A DNA stretch of 5,011 nucleotides from assembly GCF_000721935.1 (NCBI RefSeq), contig NZ_KL585393.1:38344-43354 (forward strand). Direction: 5' to 3'. How positions within the stretch are numbered: the stretch's first letter is position 1; every line of letters begins with the position of its first letter. The notes beneath the pieces were generated by a model, which was given only the letters and a program-made list of their open reading frames with translations, was not told where the DNA came from and searched no databases. Below, in pieces: positions 1-5,011 of the stretch. The stretch is from Streptomyces sp. NRRL WC-3549 (lineage in GTDB: Bacteria; Actinomycetota; Actinomycetes; Streptomycetales; Streptomycetaceae). The position numbers were made by a program, and so were the translations under genes.

Positions 1-115
1 CGCCGATCCCGCGCCTTTCCCGCTCTCCTCGGCCGCCCTCCGCGCGCGCAGAGCGGCCGCGCTTGCGCCGCTCCGTACGGACCGGCCCCGACAGTGCACG
101 GACACGCCCTTCCCG

Positions 116-128
116 TACTGTCGTTCCA
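116..128 (+). promoter_or_regulatory. Candidate -10 element for a leaderless protease transcript
   Basis: TACTGT at 116-121 fits the TANNNT -10 pattern of actinobacterial housekeeping promoters. Exactly six bases lie between it and the A of the ATG at 128, so transcription would be expected to start at or next to the initiation codon. No purine-rich Shine-Dalgarno stretch lies in the 25 bases before the ATG, which fits leaderless translation, common in actinomycetes. No good -35 hexamer is visible at 16-19 bp spacing: GACA at 90-93 is about 22 bp away. The call is an inference from spacing and the missing ribosome binding site. Confidence 0.5.
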
Positions 129-1237
129 TGCCACGCCGCACCGCGACGATGCTCGCCTCCACGCTGATCCTGATCGCGCTGCTCTGCGCAGGCGTGCTGA
201 TCCCCGTGCCGTACTCGGAGATGTCCCCGGGCCCCACGGTGAACACGCTGGGCGACGCGCGGGGCGAGCCGGTGCTGCAGATCGAGGGGCACCCGACCTA
301 CCCGACGTCCGGGCACCTCAACATGACGACGGTCCGGGTCACCGGCGCCGACTACGACATGAACATCGTCCAGGCCGTCTACGGCTGGCTGGCCCACGAC
401 AGCGTGATCGTGCCGCACGACACTCTCTACCCGAACGGCAAGACGGAGGAGGAGTCCACCCAGGAGAACGCCGAGGAGTTCAGCCAGTCCCAGGAGAGCG
501 CCAAGGTCGCCGCCCTGAAGGAGCTGAAGATCCCCGTCACCTCCCGGGTCGTCGTCTCCACGGTGATCAAGGACAGCGCGGCCCAGGGCAAGCTGCACGC
601 CGGCGACGTGATCAAGGCCGTGGACGGGACCGCGGTCGGACAGCCCCAGGACGTCGCCAAGCTGGTCTCGGCGCGCAAGCCGGGTGAGAAGGTCGTCTTC
701 ACGATCGTGCCCGCCAAGACCGCGGCCGCGGCGGAGAAGGCGGGCAAGGAGCCCGAAGGCTCCCAGGAGATCACCCTCACCACACGGAAGGCGCCCGACG
801 AGGACCCGGCGCACCCCTCGCAGGACCGGGCGATCGTCGGTATCCAGGCGGGGACCGACCACACCTTCCCGTTCGAGATCGACATCAAGCTCGCCGACGT
901 CGGGGGCCCGAGCGCCGGGCTGATGTTCTCCCTGGGCATCATCGACAAGCTGACACCCGGCAAGCTGACCGGCGGTGAGTTCATCGCCGGCACGGGCACC
1001 ATCGACGACGCCGGGAAGGTCGGGCCGATCGGCGGCATCAACATGAAGCTGGTCGGTGCCCGTGACGCGGGGGCCCGCTATTTCCTGACCCCCGACGACA
1101 ACTGCGCCGCGGCGGCGGCCGACACCCCGAGCGGACTCACGCTGGTGCGGGTGAAGACCCTCGCAGACGCCAGGGCGTCCCTGGACAAGATCCGCACCGG
1201 GGACCCGGCCGGCCTCCCGAGCTGCTCGACGGGCTGA
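128..1237 (+). CDS. Membrane-anchored PDZ / Lon-type (S16) serine protease, YlbL (DdcP) family
   Basis: Predicted extracytoplasmic protease of 369 residues, tethered to the membrane. The N-terminus has basic residues (MPRR) followed by a hydrophobic segment at about 8-26, which looks like a signal anchor. The segment after it, with YSEMSPGPTVNTLG, is characteristic of the family as I recall it. A PDZ domain spans roughly 125-195, with the typical HAGDVIKAVDG loop at 157-167. A Lon-like proteolytic domain fills about 235-357. GGPSAG supplies the likely nucleophile Ser262, and IGGINMK supplies the likely general base Lys307, giving the Ser-Lys dyad of peptidase family S16. There is no AAA+ ATPase domain, unlike true Lon. 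Cys326 and Cys366 lie in the exported part and could form a disulfide. The ATG at 128 starts exactly before the anchor and has no Shine-Dalgarno. In Bacillus subtilis, YlbL/DdcP helps degrade the division inhibitor YneA after DNA damage; the substrate here is unknown. Length and domain order look normal, with no sign of damage. Confidence 0.93.
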   Translation: MPRRTATMLASTLILIALLCAGVLIPVPYSEMSPGPTVNTLGDARGEPVLQIEGHPTYPTSGHLNMTTVRVTGADYDMNIVQAVYGWLAHDSVIVPHDTLYPNGKTEEESTQENAEEFSQSQESAKVAALKELKIPVTSRVVVSTVIKDSAAQGKLHAGDVIKAVDGTAVGQPQDVAKLVSARKPGEKVVFTIVPAKTAAAAEKAGKEPEGSQEITLTTRKAPDEDPAHPSQDRAIVGIQAGTDHTFPFEIDIKLADVGGPSAGLMFSLGIIDKLTPGKLTGGEFIAGTGTIDDAGKVGPIGGINMKLVGARDAGARYFLTPDDNCAAAAADTPSGLTLVRVKTLADARASLDKIRTGDPAGLPSCSTG

Positions 1238-1260
1238 GCCCGGCCGGGCAGCCCGGGGCC
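1238..1260. terminator. GC-rich hairpin between convergent genes, possible bidirectional terminator
   Basis: The 30-bp gap between the two convergent stop codons contains a perfect 12-bp palindrome, GCCCGGCCGGGC, at 1238-1249. It also allows a stronger alternative stem: CCGGG (1244-1248) pairs with CCCGG (1252-1256) over a three-base loop, and GG (1242-1243) can pair with CC (1259-1260) past a two-base bulge. There is no T-tract on either strand, so it is not a classical Rho-independent terminator. Stem-loops without U-tracts between convergent genes are common in Streptomyces, and a role in ending transcription or protecting the 3' ends is an inference. Confidence 0.5.
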
Positions 1261-1267
1261 GCGCGGA

Positions 1268-1828
1268 TCAGGACTCGAAGGTCGCGGCGAGCGCCTCGGC
1301 CAGCCCCGGCACCAGGCCGGCACCGGTCAGCACCTCGGTCGGGGAGTCCTTCTCCCGCAACCGCACCGCGGAGTCGCGGGCCCCGTCCCGCAGCACCGCC
1401 ACGGTCATCCGCACCTCCTGCCGGTCGGGGTGCGCGGCCACCCACTCCGTCAGCCGGGCATCGCTCAGCCCCTCCGGCACGGAGGCCTCCGCGGACGGCG
1501 GCAGCATCAGCCGTTCCACGGTGAGCGCGCAGCCGGTGACCGCGTCGGGCCAGGCGATCGTGGCGAGGAACTCGTCCAGCGCCGTGCCGGCCGGAAGCTC
1601 CTCCTGCTCCACGGGGGTGAGGGCCGAGCCCGACGACGACGGGTCGTCGAGCCCCAGCTGGGCGGCGAGCCCCGGCTCCTGGGAACGCAGCCGGGCGGTG
1701 TCGACGAGCGCGAACAGGCGCGCGGGCTGGTCCCAGCCGAGGGTGGCGGCGTAGGCGTCGATTTCGAGGACGGCGACGGTCAGAGGACTCGACGCCATCG
1801 GAGGGCCTGAGGGGGAAACATTGGGCAT
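1268..1828 (-). CDS. PPA1309 family protein (conserved actinobacterial, function unknown)
   Basis: Soluble, acidic protein of 186 residues with no signal peptide or membrane segment, so presumably cytoplasmic. I recognise it as a PPA1309-type actinobacterial hypothetical from its conserved blocks: [16 protein letters not shown] at about 30-45, an [19 protein letters not shown] core at 91-111, [17 protein letters not shown] at 133-149, and the C-terminal [18 protein letters not shown] at 167-184. No catalytic motif or ligand site is recognisable, and no reaction should be assigned. The ATG at 1828 is chosen because AGGA lies 8 nt and GGAGG 13 nt upstream. An internal ATG at 1798 (MASSPL) begins near where similarity to relatives becomes strong, but has no Shine-Dalgarno. 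In-frame starts further upstream would run into the divergent promoter region. It converges with the protease gene and diverges from the UPF0182 gene, so it is not in an operon with either. A perfect palindrome covers its start codon. Confidence 0.85.
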   Translation of the reverse strand: MPNVSPSGPPMASSPLTVAVLEIDAYAATLGWDQPARLFALVDTARLRSQEPGLAAQLGLDDPSSSGSALTPVEQEELPAGTALDEFLATIAWPDAVTGCALTVERLMLPPSAEASVPEGLSDARLTEWVAAHPDRQEVRMTVAVLRDGARDSAVRLREKDSPTEVLTGAGLVPGLAEALAATFES

Positions 1829-1835
1829 GCCCAAT
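1820..1835. repeat. Perfect 16-bp palindrome over the PPA1309-like start codon (possible operator)
   Basis: ATTGGGCATGCCCAAT reads the same on both strands. The ATG of the minus-strand gene lies on the dyad axis. One further pair (1818 with 1837) matches beyond a single mismatch. Its arms, ATTGGGC, are AT-richer at the edges than the surrounding DNA. It lies downstream of any promoter for the minus-strand gene, so a bound dimer could act as a roadblock, or the RNA hairpin could hide the start codon. No known regulator box is recognised. Confidence 0.5.
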
Positions 1836-1836
1836 A

Positions 1837-1850
1837 TCCTGCCTCCTTCC
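1837..1850 (-). promoter_or_regulatory. Ribosome binding site deciding the start of the PPA1309-like gene
   Basis: Read on the minus strand, GGAAGGAGG occupies 1850-1842, followed by AGGA at 1840-1837. The first is a near-perfect anti-SD match but sits 13 nt from the ATG at 1828. The second is weaker but optimally spaced at 8 nt. Together they favour the ATG at 1828 over the later ATG at 1798. Confidence 0.65.
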
Positions 1851-1861
1851 GCCCCGGGAAC

Positions 1862-1889
1862 GGGAACTAGGTAAAGCCTCAGTAAGTTG
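1862..1889 (+). promoter_or_regulatory. Candidate SigR/ECF-type promoter for the UPF0182 gene
   Basis: GGGAAC at 1862-1867 is followed by exactly 18 nt and then GTTG at 1886-1889. This resembles the consensus of the thiol-stress sigma factor SigR of Streptomyces and SigH of mycobacteria (GGAAT or GGAAC, about 18 nt, GTT). Transcription would start near 1895, giving a leader of roughly 60 nt before the TTG start at 1954. GGGAAC is also present in tandem immediately upstream (1856-1861). A competing housekeeping -10, TACGAT at 1903-1908, lacks a recognisable -35. The motif is short, so a chance match is possible. Confidence 0.4.
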
Positions 1890-1941
1890 CATAGGTGGGC
1901 TCTACGATCGCTGGGCCCCCCTTCACACGACCGCGAACTTC

Positions 1942-1956
1942 GAGGTGCGCACGTTG
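1942..1956 (+). promoter_or_regulatory. Shine-Dalgarno and TTG start of the UPF0182 gene
   Basis: GAGGTG at 1942-1947 is a strong anti-SD match. It lies 6 nt before TTG at 1954-1956, an ideal spacing. The in-frame GTG at 1945 is itself part of this Shine-Dalgarno and has no purine-rich site of its own. The ATG at 1966 is 18 nt away from it, too far. The choice of TTG is therefore supported by the ribosome binding site rather than by codon preference. Confidence 0.65.
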
Positions 1957-4900
1957 GCTTTCCAGATGCCGGACCGCGGCGGAGGCCCGACCGGGCCACG
2001 GATCAGAGTCGGCCGCCCGTCCCGGCGTGCCCGTACCCTGCTCATGACATTGGGCGTCCTGGTGGTTCTCGCCATGGCCTTCGTCATGTTCGCCGGGTTC
2101 TGGACGGACTGGCTCTGGTACAGGTCGGTCGCGTATTCATCCGTCTTCACCACCACCCTGTGGACCAAGATCGGGCTGTTCCTCGTCTTCGGACTGCTGA
2201 TGGCGCTCGCCGTCGGTGTGAACATCTGGCTGGCGCACCGGCTCCGGCCGCCGCTGAGCGCGATGTCGCTGGAGCAGCAGAGCCTGGACCGCTACCGGAT
2301 GAGCGTCGCCCCCTACAAGAAGTGGGTGCTGCTCGCGATCACCGCGCTCGTCGGGCTGATCGCCGGCGCCTCCGCGTCGGGGCAGTGGCGCACGTGGCTG
2401 ATGTACGTCAACGGCGTGCCGTTCGGTCAGAAGGACCCCCAGTTCAAGCTGGACGTCTCCTTCTACGCCTTCGACCTGCCGTTCTACCGTTTCCTGCTCG
2501 GCTTCGGCTTCGCCGCGGCGGTGCTGTCGCTGATCGCGGCGGCGCTCACCCACTACCTCTACGGCGGGCTGCGGGTCACCAGCCCCGGCGCCCGGGCCAC
2601 GGGCGCGGCCACCGGCCACCTCTCCGTGCTGCTCGGCGTCTTCGTCTCGCTGAAGGCGGTGGCGTACTGGCTCGACCGGTACGGCCTCGCCGTGAAGAGC
2701 AGTGACTTCAAGGCCACGGACAACTGGACGGGGCTGCGGTACGTCGACGCCAACGCCTATCTGCCGGCGAAGACGATCCTCTTCTGCATCGCCGCGATCT
2801 GCGCCGTGCTGTTCTTCGCGACGCTCTGGCGGCGCACCTGGCAGCTGCCGGTGATCGGTTTCGGTCTGATGGTGCTCTCGGCGATCCTGATCGGCGGGCT
2901 GTACCCGGCGATCGTGCAGAAGTTCCAGGTCCAGCCGAACGAGCAGGCCAAGGAAGCCCCGTTCATCCAGAAGAACATCGACGCCACGCGGGACGCGTAC
3001 GACATCGACGACGCACAGGTCGACGACTACGCGGGCACCAGCACGACCGACGACGGCAACAAGCTGAGGGCGAGCGCCGACTCCGCCGCCAGCTACCGCG
3101 TGATGGACCCGAACGTCGTCTCGCCCGCCTTCCAGCAGCTCCAGCAGAAGAGGAACTACTACCAGTTCCCCAAGACGCTGGACGTCGACCGCTACAAGGG
3201 GCCCGACGGCAAGGAGCAGGACACCGTCATCGGCCTGCGCGAGCTGAACATCCAGGGCCTCCCCAAGCGGAACTGGATCAACGACCACTTCACGTACACC
3301 CACGGCTACGGCGTCATCGCGGCCCGGGGCACGACGACGGGCACCAACCCGACGGGCTCCCCGGACTTCACGGAGTCGGGCCTGCCCACCACAGGTGACC
3401 TGGGCGAGTACGAGCAGCGGATCTACTACGGCGAGAAGACCGAGCAGTACTCCATCGTCGGCGGGCCCCAGAAGGAGCTCGACTACGAGGAGGACGGCGA
3501 GAAGACCACCAGCTACAAGGGCGACAGCGGGGTCAGCCTCTCCAACGCCTTCAACCGCGCCGCCTACGCGGTGTCCTTCAGCGAGCCGCAGATCCTGTAC
3601 TCCGGAGCCATCGGGGACGGTTCGCGGATCCTCTACAACCGGACGCCGAAGGAGCGGGTCGAGGCGGTCGCGCCCTGGCTGACCATCGACGGGGACGCCT
3701 ATCCGGCGGTCGTCGACGGCCGGATCCAGTGGATCGTCGACGCCTACACCACGACCAACGGCTATCCGTACGCCTCGCGTACGACGCTCGGTGACACCAC
3801 GGCCGACTCGCTGACCACCAATCAGCGTGCCGTCGTCGCCCAGCAGAACCAGGTCAACTACATCCGGAACTCCGTGAAGGCCACCGTCGACGCCTACGAC
3901 GGCAAGGTCAAGCTCTACGAGTGGGACACCGAGGACCCGGTGCTCAAGACGTGGCGCAAGGCGTTCCCCGGCACGGTCGAACCGCGCTCGGAGATCTCGC
4001 AGGAGCTCATGGACCACCTGCGGTACCCGCAGGACCTGTTCAAGGTCCAGCGTGAGCTGCTGACCCGGTACCACGTCGTGAACCCCGCACAGTTCTACAG
4101 CGGCAGTGACGCCTGGCAGGTCCCGGACGACCCGACCAACAAGGAACCCGGGTCCGTCCCGCCGTACTACCTGAGCATGAAGATGCCGGGCCAGGACACG
4201 CAGAAGTTCTCCCTGACCACGACCTTCACCCCGAAGGGGCGCCCCAACCTGGGGGCGTTCATGGCGGTGGACGCGGACGCGGCCAGCAAGGACTACGGCA
4301 CGATCAGACTGCTGAGAGTCACCAGCACGGTCAAGGGCCCCGGTCAGGTGCAGAGTGAGCTCAACGGCAACGACGACGTGGCCGAGTTCGTGAGGAACCT
4401 CAAGGGCACCGACTCGGACATCGAGTACGGCAACCTGCTGACGGTGCCGCTCGACGGAGGCTTCCTCTACATCGAGCCGGTGTACACGCGCGGTGGCACG
4501 CAGAACTACCCGCTGCTGCGCAAGGTCGCCGCTTCGTACGGCTCGAAGATCGTCTTCGAGAACAACCTCGGCGACGCGCTGAACGCCGTCTTCGGGGTCG
4601 AGGGCTCCGACACGACCACACCGCCCACCGAGCCCGACCAGCCACCGGGTGACACCACGAAGCCCCCGGCCACCGGGGACGCCGCGCTGAAGAAGGCCAT
4701 CGCGGACGCCCAGAAGGCGTACACGGACGGTGAGACGGCGCTCAAGGAGCAGGACTGGAAGGCTTACGGCGAGGCCCAGGCGGCCCTGGAGCAGGCGCTC
4801 CAGCGTGCCGCGGCGGCCCAGCCCAAGGCCTCCGGCTCGGGCGGCGCCGCGGACAGCTCGTCCGACGCGTCGGACGGAGCGGATAAGCCCGACAAGCCGG

Positions 4901-4977
4901 AGAAGGGCAAGCCGGATAAGGCTGACGAGTCGGACAAGCCTGATCCGGTGGACCAGGCCGGCGGCCAGACCGACTGA
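1954..4977 (+). CDS. UPF0182 family large membrane protein, function unknown
   Basis: Integral membrane protein of about 1007 residues from the TTG at 1954 (1010 from the GTG at 1945, 1003 from the ATG at 1966). The N-terminus is short and basic ([20 protein letters not shown]). Seven hydrophobic segments follow at about 29-50, 71-95, 125-140, 178-202, 224-242, 272-291 and 298-320. A large hydrophilic domain then runs from about 321 to 880, opening with the family-typical [13 protein letters not shown] stretch. This domain is likely extracytoplasmic, but the topology is inferred. A Thr/Pro-rich linker (about 884-909), an Ala/Lys/Glu helical segment (910-956) and a disordered Lys/Asp/Pro tail (957-1007, with [13 protein letters not shown] at 977-989) finish the protein. 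Length matches actinobacterial UPF0182 members as I remember them. No enzymatic motif is visible. It is probably expressed from its own promoter in the 1829-1953 gap, divergent from the PPA1309-like gene. The reading frame is intact. Family assignment is secure; molecular role is unknown. Confidence 0.93.
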   Translation: MAFQMPDRGGGPTGPRIRVGRPSRRARTLLMTLGVLVVLAMAFVMFAGFWTDWLWYRSVAYSSVFTTTLWTKIGLFLVFGLLMALAVGVNIWLAHRLRPPLSAMSLEQQSLDRYRMSVAPYKKWVLLAITALVGLIAGASASGQWRTWLMYVNGVPFGQKDPQFKLDVSFYAFDLPFYRFLLGFGFAAAVLSLIAAALTHYLYGGLRVTSPGARATGAATGHLSVLLGVFVSLKAVAYWLDRYGLAVKSSDFKATDNWTGLRYVDANAYLPAKTILFCIAAICAVLFFATLWRRTWQLPVIGFGLMVLSAILIGGLYPAIVQKFQVQPNEQAKEAPFIQKNIDATRDAYDIDDAQVDDYAGTSTTDDGNKLRASADSAASYRVMDPNVVSPAFQQLQQKRNYYQFPKTLDVDRYKGPDGKEQDTVIGLRELNIQGLPKRNWINDHFTYTHGYGVIAARGTTTGTNPTGSPDFTESGLPTTGDLGEYEQRIYYGEKTEQYSIVGGPQKELDYEEDGEKTTSYKGDSGVSLSNAFNRAAYAVSFSEPQILYSGAIGDGSRILYNRTPKERVEAVAPWLTIDGDAYPAVVDGRIQWIVDAYTTTNGYPYASRTTLGDTTADSLTTNQRAVVAQQNQVNYIRNSVKATVDAYDGKVKLYEWDTEDPVLKTWRKAFPGTVEPRSEISQELMDHLRYPQDLFKVQRELLTRYHVVNPAQFYSGSDAWQVPDDPTNKEPGSVPPYYLSMKMPGQDTQKFSLTTTFTPKGRPNLGAFMAVDADAASKDYGTIRLLRVTSTVKGPGQVQSELNGNDDVAEFVRNLKGTDSDIEYGNLLTVPLDGGFLYIEPVYTRGGTQNYPLLRKVAASYGSKIVFENNLGDALNAVFGVEGSDTTTPPTEPDQPPGDTTKPPATGDAALKKAIADAQKAYTDGETALKEQDWKAYGEAQAALEQALQRAAAAQPKASGSGGAADSSSDASDGADKPDKPEKGKPDKADESDKPDPVDQAGGQTD

Positions 4978-4997
4978 GAAAGCACCACCCCGCGTCG

Positions 4998-5006
4998 TGG
5001 TACGGT
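4998..5006 (+). promoter_or_regulatory. Extended -10-like element pointing out of the window
   Basis: TGG followed by TACGGT (4998-5006) fits the extended -10 pattern TGN-TANNNT and lies in the short non-coding stretch after the UPF0182 stop codon. A transcript would begin just beyond the window edge. No convincing -35 is present at normal spacing. A weak 5-bp inverted repeat, ACCAC (4984-4988) with GTGGT (4997-5001), overlaps it and could instead be part of a 3'-end hairpin. Low certainty either way. Confidence 0.3.
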
Positions 5007-5011
5007 TTGAA

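Noticed and set aside
20..56. Inverted repeat CCGCTCT / AGAGCGG upstream of the protease gene
   Set aside because: The stem is 7 bp with a 23-base loop in very GC-rich DNA and has no T-tract. Such pairs arise readily by chance here, so it is not called a terminator or operator.
128..210. Possible lipoprotein signal at Cys20 of the protease (ALLCAG)
   Set aside because: The residue before the cysteine is Leu, not Gly, Ala or Ser, so the lipobox does not fit. A signal anchor is the better reading.
94..687. Plus-strand open frame of 197 codons overlapping the protease gene
   Set aside because: Its product is Arg/Gly/Ala/Pro-rich noise in another frame of the protease gene, with no family resemblance.
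1868..1885. Iron box for DmdR1/IdeR
   Set aside because: Only about 11 of 19 positions match the consensus, and the right half is poor. This is below what I would accept without conservation data.
1137..1892. Minus-strand frame of 251 codons overlapping the PPA1309-like gene
   Set aside because: Same strand but a different frame from the recognisable PPA1309-like protein. The Arg/Gly-rich composition marks it as a shadow.
1945..1947. GTG as the start codon of the UPF0182 gene
   Set aside because: It falls inside the GAGGTG Shine-Dalgarno that serves the TTG at 1954, and it has no ribosome binding site of its own.
1887..2705. Plus-strand open frame of 272 codons overlapping the UPF0182 gene start
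   Set aside because: It is in a different frame over conserved UPF0182 membrane segments, and its product is Arg/Pro/Ala-rich without motifs.
2137..4074. Open frame of 645 codons on the minus strand
   Set aside because: It lies wholly antisense to the well-supported UPF0182 gene. Its translation is Val/Leu/Arg/Gly/Asp-rich with no recognisable domain, as expected from the complement of a high-GC gene with strong third-position bias.

Overview
The window reads as ordinary chromosomal DNA from a high-GC actinomycete, most likely Streptomyces or a close relative. G or C dominates third codon positions. The three proteins resemble, as I remember them, conserved Streptomyces families. There are no mobile elements, CRISPR arrays, prophage genes or complete RNA genes, and no gene looks broken.

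Layout: bases 1-127 hold no gene I can support, but end in a -10-like hexamer placed for a leaderless transcript. Bases 128-1237 (+) encode a membrane-anchored, extracytoplasmic PDZ/Lon-type serine protease of the YlbL (DdcP) type. It converges on a 186-residue soluble protein of the PPA1309 family (1828 to 1268, -). The 30 bp between their stop codons form a strong GC hairpin. A compact divergent region of about 125 bp (1829-1953) then separates the PPA1309-like gene from a UPF0182 membrane protein of about 1007 residues (1954-4977, +). That divergent region contains a candidate SigR-like promoter, and a perfect 16-bp palindrome sits on the start codon of the PPA1309-like gene. The last 34 bases are non-coding and carry an extended -10-like motif that would fire out of the window.

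The protease and the UPF0182 protein both act at the membrane and outer face. From memory, homologues of the two are also neighbours in Mycobacterium tuberculosis (Rv3194c and Rv3193c). This suggests a conserved envelope-associated pair, with the small soluble protein a lineage-specific neighbour. Neither the UPF0182 nor the PPA1309 family has an established biochemical function that I know of. I found no evidence of an exotic new system. The points most worth checking are the operator-like palindrome, the SigR-like promoter, the leaderless start of the protease, and the functional link between the protease and the UPF0182 protein.
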